DNA from: Lysinibacillus sp. 2017
GTDB lineage: Bacteria; Bacillota; Bacilli; Bacillales_A; Planococcaceae
Assembly: GCF_003073375.1 (NCBI RefSeq)
Contig: NZ_CP029002.1
Coordinates: 2,218,001 to 2,282,000, forward strand
DNA length: 64,000 bases
Direction of reading: 5' to 3'
The notes below the pieces were generated by a model, which was not told where the DNA came from, searched no databases, and saw only the letters and a list, made by a program, of their open reading frames with translations. The translations under genes and the position numbers were made by a program. This document shows positions 27,134 through 35,937 of the stretch, in pieces; position 1 is the first letter of the stretch, and each line of letters begins with the position of its first letter.

Positions 27134-28114
27134 CTATTTTTGAAAAAACAACGATTGTTCATCCGCAGTTAAAATTTGTTCTTTTTCACGGAATAACTCC
27201 GCCTCTTTACGCAATGTTGAGTTCAATTTGTTTTCTAATAGTTGAATCGTATTACTCACGTCATCTTGTACACGAGAAATTTGGTTCATCGATGTTGAAA
27301 TTTTCGAATGAATGGACCAATCCGTGAAAATATTATCGAAGAAATAATCAGTGAATTTCACAAAGCCGTCCGTATCAATTTGAATCGCATCATTACGCAT
27401 ATCTTTTACGTCTAACAATTCATTGCTGAAACGCTGTAAGGCAATTTGTGCTAAGTGAAGCTGGCTATTCGATTCATCCAATTTTTCATGCTTTAAAGCC
27501 GTTGCCATAAAGCCACCACCTAAAAACGTATCCCATGTTGAATAGTTTGACGCTTGATGTAATGAAGAACCAGCATCCGTTAATGTACTTAATGCTTTAT
27601 TACCAGCATCAATTGCTTCCCCAATTTCTACGATCAATTGTTTACATAACAGCTCTTGCTCCATAATCTCCGTCAATTTATCAGCTATAAGCGGTGCGTG
27701 CTGCATTATATAAAGCTGTTTCTTTCGATCAAGACGGTCTAATTCTTTTACAACAAACTCTTCATTGATAGCATTTAACTTATGAATAATGTCGACTAAA
27801 TCATCTTGTAAATCTTCATATGTAAGCTGAGATTCCACAAGCTTTAGTTCCGTCACGGCAACCCGGTCTAGATTTTGTTCGATGAGTTCGTCTTTCTTCC
27901 CAGACCATTCTCGGAATAAATTAACGAATGAATATTCCTCTAATTTATTTAAGTCTTTCCTAGCTGACGCTAACTCTTGGTTAAAGTGAGTAATTTCACG
28001 CTGGGCATGTTGGATTAAGCGTTCCATCGTTATTTTCTTTTTATTTAATTTCTCCACTTCTAATAGCTGGAGTTTATAATTTTCCGATTGCTTTTGTAGT
28101 TGTTGCCATTCCAT
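27134..28114 (-). CDS. coiled-coil protein of unknown function
   Basis: 326 residues, almost entirely charged heptad-like helix (residues 1-150 and 210-320), with a glycine-bearing break TWDTFLGGGFMATALKHEK near 193-211. No signal peptide or membrane segment. AGGAGG precedes the start. I do not recognise the family; the fold suggests a cytoplasmic scaffold or filament-type protein. It is followed by no obvious operon partner. Confidence 0.65.
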   Translation of the reverse strand: MEWQQLQKQSENYKLQLLEVEKLNKKKITMERLIQHAQREITHFNQELASARKDLNKLEEYSFVNLFREWSGKKDELIEQNLDRVAVTELKLVESQLTYEDLQDDLVDIIHKLNAINEEFVVKELDRLDRKKQLYIMQHAPLIADKLTEIMEQELLCKQLIVEIGEAIDAGNKALSTLTDAGSSLHQASNYSTWDTFLGGGFMATALKHEKLDESNSQLHLAQIALQRFSNELLDVKDMRNDAIQIDTDGFVKFTDYFFDNIFTDWSIHSKISTSMNQISRVQDDVSNTIQLLENKLNSTLRKEAELFREKEQILTADEQSLFFQK

Positions 28115-28190
28115 CTGTTCCGCCTCCTCTTACAACTAGTTTATACTGAATATTCATAACTGTCTAAGTAAATTACAACGTGCGATGCTT

Positions 28191-28721
28191 TTATCGAACG
28201 TCCACGATAACAACATAAACTGTTTTTATTTTTTCGTAATTGGCAACAAACTCTCCGCGTACCGGGTCGATTTGCAAACTCATCGGTGTCGATTGTTCGT
28301 CAAAAAAGCCAATTGCCCCGATAATCTCGGTTGTATCTTTTGTCAATTTGTTTAAGTTCGCATCACTCGTAACCCAAGCTATGGCTGGTGCAGGGGTAAT
28401 CCATCGTGCAGATGCACTGTTTTTCCCTTCGTTGATCGCACCGATAAAAAATAATTCATCGTCTGGATTTCCTAAGCGAAATACTGCAAGCTCTAGCTTT
28501 CCTTTGCCCTTTACTTCTTTTCCGAAATTCATCAAGCGATCTTCTTTTAAATGACCGTATTCATATTCCTCAATATATAGGTTCATGCTTTTTTTCTGCT
28601 CTAAATTAAAATCAACATCAAAATGAATATCTGCTGTGTTCATGATTGAATCGGACTGTCCTTGCTCATTACACCCAACTAGTAGAAAACAAAACGCACA
28701 AATAAAAATGAACTTTTTCAC
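28191..28721 (-). CDS. hypothetical lipoprotein
   Basis: 176 residues with a lipoprotein signal (MKKFIFICAFCFLLVGC, Cys17). The mature part is soluble and mixed alpha/beta, containing ELAVFRLGNPDDELFF. No known domain recognised. It lies 51 bp after the AAA ATPase gene and could share its transcript. Confidence 0.65.
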   Translation of the reverse strand: MKKFIFICAFCFLLVGCNEQGQSDSIMNTADIHFDVDFNLEQKKSMNLYIEEYEYGHLKEDRLMNFGKEVKGKGKLELAVFRLGNPDDELFFIGAINEGKNSASARWITPAPAIAWVTSDANLNKLTKDTTEIIGAIGFFDEQSTPMSLQIDPVRGEFVANYEKIKTVYVVIVDVR

Positions 28722-28772
28722 CTTATCTTCTCCTTTGCTTTCTTTATTTACTAGTTTTTAGTTACAAAGGTT

Positions 28773-29513
28773 TCAAAATTCTTCCTCATCCTCCTCAAAC
28801 AGATCTTTCAGCATTTTCTCACGATGCTTCAAAAAGTAAGAGGTAACTTGGACATGCTCGGTTTGCTCGTATTCAATCGGTTCAATTCCTTGCTCATCAA
28901 ACTGGTAGATAACGGCATCCGGATAGCCTAGTAAAATCGGCGAATGCGTTGCAATAATAAATTGGACATTGCCTTGTTTCACTAAGTCATTGATTAGCGT
29001 TAAAAATGCCAGCTGTCTCGTTGGTGATAGCGCAGCTTCTGGCTCATCTAATAAGTAGATGGCTTGCCCATTGAAACGATGTTGAAAAAGCGAAAAAAAC
29101 GACTCCCCGTGAGATTGATGGTGAAGTGACTTCCCCCCATATGCCCTATAGCCGTTCATATCGGTGTCGTCTAAATGCGATGCGAATTGATAAAAGGTTT
29201 CTGCTCGCAAGAAAAAGCCATTCGTTACTTTCGGCCACCATGATAATTTGACATAATCACCGAGTGCCGATTCCGACTGATCCACATCATATGCCTTGTA
29301 ATTTTGCGTGCTCCCACCTGCTGGATTAAATCCAATTTGATCTGCGATGGCTTCGAGCAAAGTTGACTTTCCTGCACCATTTTCTCCAACGAAAAACGTC
29401 ACCGGTGCATCTAAATCAAGCTCATCCATGTAGCGCACGAACGGTATTGAAAATGGATACTGTCGATAATCTTGAATTTGTTCTTTTTTTAGTTTGACGG
29501 ATTTTAGAAACAT
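28773..29513 (-). CDS. stand-alone AAA/ABC-like ATPase
   Basis: 246 residues. Walker A GENGAGKST near residue 43, signature-like region SHGESFFSLF, Walker B AIYLLDEPEAAL, and a switch histidine in IIATHSPILLG. This is the SbcC/RecF-like compact ATPase type without a long coiled coil (YbbL/OLD-like). The acidic tail (LFEEDEEEF) is notable. Role unknown; many relatives are isolated housekeeping genes, so defence function is not implied. Confidence 0.75.
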   Translation of the reverse strand: MFLKSVKLKKEQIQDYRQYPFSIPFVRYMDELDLDAPVTFFVGENGAGKSTLLEAIADQIGFNPAGGSTQNYKAYDVDQSESALGDYVKLSWWPKVTNGFFLRAETFYQFASHLDDTDMNGYRAYGGKSLHHQSHGESFFSLFQHRFNGQAIYLLDEPEAALSPTRQLAFLTLINDLVKQGNVQFIIATHSPILLGYPDAVIYQFDEQGIEPIEYEQTEHVQVTSYFLKHREKMLKDLFEEDEEEF

Positions 29514-29665
29514 CTAACACCCTCCACTTGTTCTATTTGAACTTCTTTTAATCATATTATACAGGATATAATTTGAAAAATTGGGTACTGATTTATCGAA
29601 AAACTACACTATTCGAATGAAATCTATTAAAATAAGTAAAAATACATAAAAAGGATGTGAGAAAG

Positions 29666-30052
29666 TTGGAATATCGACGTGAAATTGCATTGGTCTATTC
29701 AATAGAGGAAGCAACTCAAAAATTAAATATCATTCGTGGGCACGGCTTTTCAGAGTTTGAAATCCATCTTTTCGCTAAAGACATCCTCCCACTACAGTCG
29801 TTGAAAATGTATACAGATCTCCAAATTCATCAAGCAGGAAATTTAGTGGATCAAATCTTAAGTGTCGTCATGCAACAAAATGTCTATGAAGTTTGCTTAC
29901 GTAATATGAAATTATCTCGAGAGGAAATTGTCCATTACGGTCACGGCATCGAGCAAGGCGCGATTTTCATTATCGCCCAGCACGACCATCCTTATGAGAA
30001 AGAGCCCAAAACACAGAAAGCAGCTTGGAATATTTCGAATGCCGTGGATTAA
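29666..30052 (+). CDS. YflT/general stress protein 17M-like protein
   Basis: About 128 residues. The order ...IALVYSIEEATQKLNIIRGHGFSEFEIHLFAKD followed by REEIVHYGHGIEQGAIFI matches the GSP17M/YflT domain, in which a central DxxxLxxxG-type glycine-rich hairpin follows the first helix. B. subtilis members belong to the general stress regulon. TTG 29666 was chosen because AAGGATGTGAG lies eight bases upstream and contains the in-frame GTG at 29657. No SigB promoter was recognisable. Confidence 0.65.
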   Translation: MEYRREIALVYSIEEATQKLNIIRGHGFSEFEIHLFAKDILPLQSLKMYTDLQIHQAGNLVDQILSVVMQQNVYEVCLRNMKLSREEIVHYGHGIEQGAIFIIAQHDHPYEKEPKTQKAAWNISNAVD

Positions 30053-30073
30053 CTAGAAAAAGCGTTCATATGT

Positions 30074-30221
30074 AAAAAATGCAGATATTGACGGTTTAAA
30101 AATAGATTTTGAATTCTAATTTGGCTTTGATTATTTTGTTAATAGTAGTATTCCTTTTGTAATTTTCAAAGATGGACAAACCAAAGAACTATATAATAAA
30201 TTTCAAAAGTATCGTTACTAA
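30074..30221 (+). pseudogene. thioredoxin-fold gene remnant
   Basis: One frame reads KNADIDGLKIDFEF, a stop, then FGFDYFVNSSIPFVIFKDGQ and ends KFQKYRY. The cis-proline segment SIPFVIFKDGQ is the thioredoxin C-terminal signature, preceded by a D-type strand. The in-frame stop and missing N-terminal CxxC part show a decayed gene. It accounts for most of the gap from 30053 to 30330. Confidence 0.45.
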
Positions 30222-30330
30222 CGCAACACTCATCAAAATACCTTCAAACCATTGTTGAAAGTGGATTTTTAGAGAAGTGTTTACAATTTATGTCTTTATT
30301 AAAAATTGTAAGTTTACTGGAGGTATTATT

Positions 30331-30624
30331 ATGTGGATAATATTGGGTCTTATCGCAATTGTATCAACTTTTATCAATCTTTATATGTATGCAAGAGGAA
30401 AAGATTACAAGTTTGCGATGGCAATGGGGTTATCATTTACAGCATTAACGCTATGTGCAGAAAATAGTGTAATAGCTAATTGGGTAAAAGTAGAAGATTG
30501 GGCAGCTTTATTGGATGTTGTGCCTACTATGGAAAAGTCGTTATGGATACTGACAATTTTTTCTATAATACTAAATATAACACCGATACTTTTAGATTAT
30601 AAAAGGAAAAAATTAATTCCCTAA
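30331..30624 (+). CDS. small membrane protein
   Basis: 97 residues with three hydrophobic helices (about 2-18, 30-48, 72-90) and a basic end KRKKLIP. TGGAGG lies seven bases before the ATG at 30331; the upstream frame extension is not used. Family not recognised. It is followed by the first copy of a two-hairpin repeat. Confidence 0.6.
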   Translation: MWIILGLIAIVSTFINLYMYARGKDYKFAMAMGLSFTALTLCAENSVIANWVKVEDWAALLDVVPTMEKSLWILTIFSIILNITPILLDYKRKKLIP

Positions 30625-30721
30625 ATGAATTGAATGGTTGTAGTAGATGCACATAGCGAAAAGTTTATCATTTTATTTGTTGTATTTAACTAAGTATAGG
30701 CTATACAACTCTATCCAAATA

Positions 30722-30791
30722 GAGTTCCTAAATCATTCTTAGGTGGCGTTCAATCGAGTAGCTAGGACTATTCATTGTCTTAGCTGCTTTT
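30722..30791 (+). repeat. two-hairpin repeat copy A with terminator
   Basis: Diverged stem 1 GTTCCTAAATCATTCTTAGG, then stem 2 AGCTAGGAC (30760-30768) with GTCTTAGCT (30777-30785) and TTTT. It lies about 100 bp after the 97-residue membrane gene. Confidence 0.55.
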
Positions 30792-30893
30792 GTTTACCAA
30801 ACGCGCTTTGGAAATAAACCGTTATGCTATTATTTATTAAGTATAGTTATTCATTTAAAATTCTTAGACTAATATCTAAAAGAAGAGGTTTTT

Positions 30894-31418
30894 ATGCAAT
30901 TATCTATTAGTGCAATTATCATTATTTCTATTTTGTTTCTTTTTATCATTTATCGCCGATTCCGTCGAAATACTGGTTGGCAAAAAATGAATCAAAGAAA
31001 ATTGTTAGCAAGAGCTATCATTTTCTTAATCGTAGGATTGTGGTTATTAAAATTAGGAATTTCTCATCCTATAAATTTAATTTCTGATATTCTAGGCATT
31101 TTAATAGGTGCTTCTCTAGCTTATTACGGATTTAGAAAAACCACTTTTGAAAAGCGACAAGAAGATTGGTACTTTCGACCAAATATTTGGATTGGTAGTG
31201 CAGTGACACTCTTATTCTTTATGCGATTAATTTATCGTATTTATTATTTAGCCACATTGGAGGATCTTAGTAAGCTACAGGAACAAGCAAATGGAATGCA
31301 AAATATAGAATACGCTGCGGGAAATTCTTGGGGAGCTGGTTTAATCTTAATTATGTTCGCTTACTATGCGACGTATTACTTGATTATTGTCCTTAAAGAT
31401 AGCAAGCTTTCTAAATAA
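30894..31418 (+). CDS. CcdC/DUF1453-like membrane protein
   Basis: 174 residues, four to five helices. After the first helix comes a basic run YRRFRRNTGWQKMNQRK, then helices near 40-60, 65-80, 97-115 and 145-165. The R-rich loop after the first helix recalls CcdC/DUF1453 proteins, whose role is not settled; this is tentative. Ribosome site AAGAGG. It lies between repeat copies A and B as a one-gene unit. Confidence 0.55.
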   Translation: MQLSISAIIIISILFLFIIYRRFRRNTGWQKMNQRKLLARAIIFLIVGLWLLKLGISHPINLISDILGILIGASLAYYGFRKTTFEKRQEDWYFRPNIWIGSAVTLLFFMRLIYRIYYLATLEDLSKLQEQANGMQNIEYAAGNSWGAGLILIMFAYYATYYLIIVLKDSKLSK

Positions 31419-31474
31419 TTTTTGAATATACTTTCAAGCCGTAAAGAATTTATAAAATATTCATAATAAGTTCA

Positions 31475-31549
31475 ATAAACGTTTCCAAATGAAACTTTTG
31501 GAACATTCAGGTGAGCAGCTAGGACATCTTCTTGTCTTAGCTGCTTTTC
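31475..31549 (+). repeat. two-hairpin repeat copy B with terminator
   Basis: Stem 1 GTTTCCAAATGAAACTTTTG then GAAC (31481-31504); stem 2 GCAGCTAGGACA (31515-31526) with TGTCTTAGCTGC (31533-31544), then TTTT. Stem 2 is nearly the same as in copy A. Confidence 0.65.
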
Positions 31550-31670
31550 TTCCCCCATCGCTTTGGAGAATTTTTTATTCAACTAGCTCCACTGCTATAA
31601 TTTTAAATTTCTTATAAAAAAGTGCATCTTTTTTCGATGACTGGTTCTCTAATAATTAGGGGGTGAAAAC

Positions 31671-32213
31671 ATGACGGTTAACGAAAAGAAGGCAAAGCAA
31701 GCTATAAGAGGAGATCGCGAAGCTCTACTATTTTTGCTAAATCAAGAAAAAGATAAGCTTTATAGAACTGCTTATAGTTATGTTCAAAATAAAGAGGATG
31801 CACTAGATGTTTTTCAGCAAACGGTGCTACTGGCGATTGAGTCCATTCATCAGCTACGAGAGCCAAAGTATTTCACAACATGGCTGATGAAAATTTGTAT
31901 TAATGCGTCGCTTCATGTATTACATAAACAAAAAAATGTAATTTTAATTGATGAGTTAAAATTGCAAACTCTCTCTACTGAAATCGCAACATCTGATGAA
32001 AAGTTGGACTTGCTTGATGCGATCTATCGGTTAGATGAAAAATATAAAACGGTACTGCTTTTAAAATATTATGAGGATTTGACTTTCGAACAAATAGCAC
32101 AGGTGCTTGGCGAACCGATTGGCACAGTGAAATCGAATGGTAAAAGAGCGTTAGAGAAAATAAAAAAGGCATTGAAAGGAGTGTACATAGATGAACGAAC
32201 AAAACCGATTTAA
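31671..32213 (+). CDS. ECF RNA polymerase sigma factor (SigV-like)
   Basis: 180 residues. Region 2: KLYRTAYSYVQNKEDALDVF with the -10 helix FTTWLMKICINAS; region 4: LDEKYKTVLLLKYYEDLTFE and GEPIGTVKSNGKRAL. GGGGGTG precedes the ATG. The gene for a DUF4179 protein overlaps its end by 23 bp. This is the third sigma/anti-sigma pair in the window, flanked by repeat copies B and C. Confidence 0.85.
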   Translation: MTVNEKKAKQAIRGDREALLFLLNQEKDKLYRTAYSYVQNKEDALDVFQQTVLLAIESIHQLREPKYFTTWLMKICINASLHVLHKQKNVILIDELKLQTLSTEIATSDEKLDLLDAIYRLDEKYKTVLLLKYYEDLTFEQIAQVLGEPIGTVKSNGKRALEKIKKALKGVYIDERTKPI

Positions 32214-33198
32214 AGAGGCTATGAATGAAATTCCTGTTCCTTCTAAAGAATTAGACGCTATTTTGGCTGACGCTTTTCAGCAAGAGAAGAAGCAGCGGAA
32301 ATTCCCTTTTAAACGAATGGTTAAATATACTGCTGCCGTGGGAATTCTATCGATTGGTCTAATTTCATCTGTTTATGTTTCACCTGTATTTGCTAACTTT
32401 GTTACACAAATTCCGATTATTGGTCAGGCATTCGACTATTTCATTTCACAAGAAGGCTACTATCAAGCATATGAGGAAATCAGTACAGATATTGGTTTAG
32501 TTGAAGAAAGCAATGGGATTGAGATAATTATTGAGCAAGCATTTTACGATGGGAGTACGGTAACTCTTTCATACGTTTTACGAGCTGAAGAGGATTTAGG
32601 TTCATTTCCGACTTTTGAAAATATGCCAACGAATATAAGTAACGCAGGCTATGGTGGGAAGTATGTGAACGGTGTTGGCTATGTTGGCATGATGACGGTA
32701 TCCATGCGTGATAACCCACAAGACAAAGTGAATATAGAGTGGAGTCCTCAAGCAATTCATTCAGGAGAAAAAGTAATGAAAGGTGACTGGCATTTTGAAT
32801 TTTCTTTAAACAAGCTAGAAGGAAAACAGATCGTAATTAATGAGCAAGTAAACAAAGAGGGGGTAACGATCGAGCTAATCGATGCAATCAAAACAGATGT
32901 TAATTTAACGATCAATTACTTACAAGATATCGATCCTGCTGTTCATGAAAGATGGAGGTATGTTGAGGCTGAGTTGAGTGCGATTGATAATTTAGGCAAT
33001 AAATATGAAGTTCCATATAATGGTGGATCTGACACAAAAGGTGGGGATTCGAGTGAAGATATCACCTGGAATGCAACAATTCATGGACTGGATTCCGAGG
33101 CAACATCGATTACGTTTTACCCATTCGCCCATGTAAGTAATAGTCAAAGTGATAATAAACGAATTGATTTCGAACCAATTACGATTGAATTGAATTAA
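32191..33198 (+). CDS. DUF4179 anti-sigma-type membrane protein
   Basis: 335 residues: cytoplasmic part 1-44, one helix (about 47-65, AAVGILSIGLISSVYVSPVF), then a DUF4179 extracytoplasmic domain and beta-rich C-terminus. Its ATG lies inside the sigma gene, with AAAGGAG about nine bases upstream, so the two are co-translated. It probably sequesters the partner sigma factor and releases it on a cell-envelope signal, by analogy with RsiV-type systems. Confidence 0.75.
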   Translation: MNEQNRFKEAMNEIPVPSKELDAILADAFQQEKKQRKFPFKRMVKYTAAVGILSIGLISSVYVSPVFANFVTQIPIIGQAFDYFISQEGYYQAYEEISTDIGLVEESNGIEIIIEQAFYDGSTVTLSYVLRAEEDLGSFPTFENMPTNISNAGYGGKYVNGVGYVGMMTVSMRDNPQDKVNIEWSPQAIHSGEKVMKGDWHFEFSLNKLEGKQIVINEQVNKEGVTIELIDAIKTDVNLTINYLQDIDPAVHERWRYVEAELSAIDNLGNKYEVPYNGGSDTKGGDSSEDITWNATIHGLDSEATSITFYPFAHVSNSQSDNKRIDFEPITIELN

Positions 33199-33273
33199 CT
33201 ATTTATCATTATTGCACTAACAGGGATCCCAATGTAACAACAACTAATACTGTATACAAAATAAATTCAAATA

Positions 33274-33349
33274 ACGTTCCCAAATTCAAAGTTAGGTAGC
33301 ATTTCAAACAGCGGCAAACACTGATTTCACAGTGTTTATCGCTGTTTTT
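33274..33349 (+). repeat. two-hairpin repeat copy C with terminator
   Basis: Stem 1 ACGTTCCCAAATTCAAAGTT then AGGTAGC (33274-33300); stem 2 ACAGCGGCAAACACTG with CAGTGTTTATCGCTGT (33330-33345) and TTTTT. It follows the anti-sigma gene. Confidence 0.7.
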
Positions 33350-33454
33350 ATAAAAAATAACGCTCTGAGACGCTGTGAGAAATTATTTTAAAGAGGACTG
33401 TTCGATCCACTTGTTCTGAATGGCATGAAATGTTACCAAACGAGGGGGTTACCT

Positions 33455-34177
33455 TTACGCCCCAAAAACTTTTCGGTTCAGTGCAACAATATCTTCATGT
33501 GTGAAATCAAATGAAAACTGCGACATAATCTCATCACGTAATCGAGGTGCGTGCTGTTTGTCAGCTTTTTTTAAGGCTAGCACTAGTTGTTCTTTCGTTA
33601 GCTCTGTGCAATACGCCGGCGTACCCGGTTGCATATTCCAAGATTCAGTAATAGAGCCTGCATCGACAGCATCAAAATCGCATTCGTTTACAATATCCAT
33701 GATGATTTGTTTATGCCCTTCATCATCCCCTGCAACAGCCATCGCAATACGCCCCGTTGTTCCCGCCGTTGTCCCTTTATTCTCTAATGTAAAGGCTAGT
33801 AGGTTGCTGAACGCTTTAATCACGGGTCGCCCAAGCTGTTCTGTAACCCATACACTTTCAACCATCCCTTGATCAATTTCTTCGATTTGTTTATCTCTAA
33901 ATGGATAATAATTCGATGTATCCACAACAATTACTTTATCTCCCACCTGCTCTAAGAGAGGCTGAATCGTCGGAATCGCATGTAGTGGGACAGAGATGAT
34001 TAACACCTCAATATTCTGAACAACCTCTTCTGGGCTAACAGCTGTCCCAACGATTGTTTTCCCTACTAAACGTTGCATTCCTCGTACATCTGCTACTTTT
34101 ACCTCGTGTCCGCTATTTACTAATTTCTTAGCAATGCTTTGACCGATTGGCCCTGCTCCAATAATTCCAAATTTCAT
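33455..34177 (-). CDS. NAD(P)-binding F420-reductase-like oxidoreductase
   Basis: 240 residues. N-terminal Rossmann motif GIIGAGPIGQSIAKKL (residues 4-19), then VIVVDTSNYYPFRD and VIKAFSNLLAF, as in the NADP oxidoreductase/F420-dependent group (including YueD-like and ProC-like relatives). It probably uses NADP(H); substrate unknown. GGAGG precedes the ATG. A SDR remnant of the same strand lies directly upstream. Confidence 0.75.
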   Translation of the reverse strand: MKFGIIGAGPIGQSIAKKLVNSGHEVKVADVRGMQRLVGKTIVGTAVSPEEVVQNIEVLIISVPLHAIPTIQPLLEQVGDKVIVVDTSNYYPFRDKQIEEIDQGMVESVWVTEQLGRPVIKAFSNLLAFTLENKGTTAGTTGRIAMAVAGDDEGHKQIIMDIVNECDFDAVDAGSITESWNMQPGTPAYCTELTKEQLVLALKKADKQHAPRLRDEIMSQFSFDFTHEDIVALNRKVFGA

Positions 34178-34217
34178 TTTGTACCTCCAAAAACATAATA
34201 ATTAAATGCATCTTAGT

Positions 34218-34250
34218 TTAAAAAAAGCACTTCCCTTTTACTGGAGGAAA
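34218..34250 (-). terminator. terminator behind the SDR remnant
   Basis: Minus strand AGCATTTCC and GGAAGTGCT pair with one mismatch, followed by a seven-T run (34220s). Its position right after the SDR stop shows that the remnant kept its original 3' end. Confidence 0.7.
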
Positions 34251-34269
34251 TGCTCTTCGAAAATAAAAT

Positions 34270-34485
34270 TTATTGAATCCACTGCCCGCCATCCACAATA
34301 TGCTCAGCACCTGTAATATAGGCTGCTTCATCACTTGCTAAAAATACAACTAAATGAGCTACTTCATCTGCTGTACCTAAACGGCGTAACGGAAGAGCTG
34401 CTTCGATTTGACGAACTGTTTCTTGTGTAATGTCTTTGTTTTCTGTTACCATACGTGTCGCAATACCACCTGGGTGCATTCTCGT
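34270..34485 (-). pseudogene. 3' part of a short-chain dehydrogenase/reductase gene
   Basis: Only the last ~70 codons survive: [10 protein letters not shown] (cofactor-loop region after the active site), [20 protein letters not shown], and the C-terminal [14 protein letters not shown] complete SDR has about 245 residues; the Rossmann fold and the YxxxK site are missing. Sequence upstream of about 34480 belongs to a histidine kinase gene on the other strand, so a rearrangement removed the 5' part. Confidence 0.85.
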
Positions 34486-35351
34486 TCTTTTGTATCGTAC
34501 TCGGCACAACCTTAACAATCTTTTTTAGCAAAAAAGCGTTGAATCCACTGCGCCAAGTCATCGATGCGACCCACCAAGTAGCAGGTGGTGATTTCACGAC
34601 GAAAATCAATGTAAAAGGCATTGTCGAGCTGGAGGAACTTTCCACGAGCTTTAATAAAATGACCCATGAACTAGAAAATATTGAAACGCTCAGAAGTGAC
34701 TTTATTAATAATTTTTCGCATGAATTAAAAACGCCTCTTGTTTCGATCCGAGGCTTTGCGAAGCTCTTAAAAAATCAACAGCTAACGCAGGAGGAACGAG
34801 AAGAATATCTAAATATTATTCTCCTAGAATCGGACCGATTAGCGGGTTTATCCACCAACTTACTGACCCTATCAAAGTACGAGCATCTGGATATCATCCC
34901 AGAAAAGGCCTTGTTTCAATTAGATGAACAGATCAGAAGAATCCTCGTGTTACTGGAACCGAAATGGGCTGCAAAGCAACTCGATTTGGACGTCGACCTC
35001 GAACCGGTTTTATATCACGGTAACGCGGACTTAATGGCGCATATTTGGCTGAACCTTATAGACAATGCGATTAAATTTAGTGAACAAAACGGCACGATTA
35101 CCGTGAAGCTTGTGCAAGCGGATAACGGAATCACGTTTTTGGTCAAGGATGAGGGCATTGGGATGAGTGAAGAAGCTACACAACGTATTTTTGAAAAGTT
35201 TTATCAAGGTGATGCTTCTCACAACGCGCAAGGGTATGGTATTGGGCTCGCATTAGTCAAACGATTAGTGAAGCTTTGCGATGGCCAGATTACGGTCGAA
35301 AGTCAGCCAGGTGCAGGAAGTACATTTACAGTTATATTTAGTGTTAAATGA
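34482..35351 (+). pseudogene. 5'-truncated sensor histidine kinase gene
   Basis: About 290 codons remain: the last membrane helix ([13 protein letters not shown]), a HAMP domain (residues about 30-80 of the frame), HisKA with FSHELKTPL (phospho-acceptor His89 in the frame starting GTG 34455) and HATPase with LIDNAIKFS, DEGIGM and GYGIGLALV. The sensor domain and first helix are missing and no response regulator is adjacent. The frame enters from sequence of the opposite-strand SDR remnant, with no ribosome site. A kinase core may still be produced but probably is not. Confidence 0.8.
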
Positions 35352-35430
35352 TTATTGAAGAATGTTAGGAATTTACAACGCTAAACGGGGTCCCGTCAGA
35401 AAAAACGGATTTACAACGTTAAGCAAGGAA

Positions 35431-35461
35431 TGTTCCCAAACACCGCTGTGGTAGCGTTTTT
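35431..35461 (+). repeat. partial two-hairpin repeat copy F
   Basis: TGTTCCCAAACACCGCTGTG: the first arm of stem 1 followed directly by stem 2 CGCT/AGCG and TTTTT. The rest of stem 1 is missing. It follows the truncated histidine kinase. Confidence 0.45.
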
Positions 35462-35536
35462 CGTATTAATCTAAAATGGTTAAATTATACAAATTAGTAT
35501 ATGATAAAATAAACACCTAATAATTGGAGTGGTTAA

Positions 35537-35671
35537 ATGTTAAAATTCATTGATGATTTTGCTGGTGCAATATTTGATATATTAAAGTTAATATCCTACT
35601 TCATTGCGGGTTTTATTTTAGTCGCCGTACCCTTGTATTTAATTGCAATAATATTTGAATGGCTATTCTAA
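35537..35671 (+). CDS. 44-residue hydrophobic peptide
   Basis: Starts MLKFIDDFAGAIFD and has one helix (about 17-40, ISYFIAGFILVAVPLYLIAI) before a short end EWLF. GGAGTGG precedes the ATG. Its stop codon touches repeat copy D. A single-span small membrane peptide; function unknown. Confidence 0.5.
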   Translation: MLKFIDDFAGAIFDILKLISYFIAGFILVAVPLYLIAIIFEWLF

Positions 35672-35673
35672 AT

Positions 35674-35742
35674 AACGTTCCCAAATGAAAGTTAGGTAAC
35701 TAAATCCCCATTTATTATTTTGAATAGGGGATTTTCTTTTTC
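35674..35742 (+). repeat. two-hairpin repeat copy D with terminator
   Basis: Stem 1 ACGTTCCCAAATGAAAGTTA then GGTAAC (35674-35700), stem 2 AATCCCCATT and AATAGGGGATT, then TTTTC and TTTT. It follows the 44-residue gene by two bases. Confidence 0.7.
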
Positions 35743-35784
35743 CTTCTTATTTAATAAATAAGAAGGAAAAAAGGAGGTGGTTTT

Positions 35785-35889
35785 ATGAGTTTTTGGACTT
35801 GGGTTGCAATATTTATTGCATTAGGAAGTGGGATATTTGCTGCTAACTTTACAAAGAAGTCAAGAACGAAAAAAGACGTAAGCAAATGA
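35785..35889 (+). CDS. 34-residue membrane peptide
   Basis: Starts MSFWTWVAIFIALGSGIFA, one helix, then a basic tail with KKSRTKKDVSK. AAGGAGGTGG lies right upstream, a strong ribosome site. Small single-span protein of unknown role; followed by repeat copy E. Confidence 0.55.
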   Translation: MSFWTWVAIFIALGSGIFAANFTKKSRTKKDVSK

Positions 35890-35937
35890 ACTTTAATGTA
35901 GAAAAGATTTATAAAGTATACAAACCAAACTTAATAA

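Noticed and set aside
28773-29513. AAA ATPase as part of a defence system
   Set aside because: No nuclease, reverse transcriptase or other effector is adjacent; the neighbours are a lipoprotein and a stress protein, and lone ATPases of this type are common.
29540-29660. SigB promoter before the YflT-like gene
   Set aside because: A GGGTAC is present, but no GTTT element stands 13-15 bp ahead of it.
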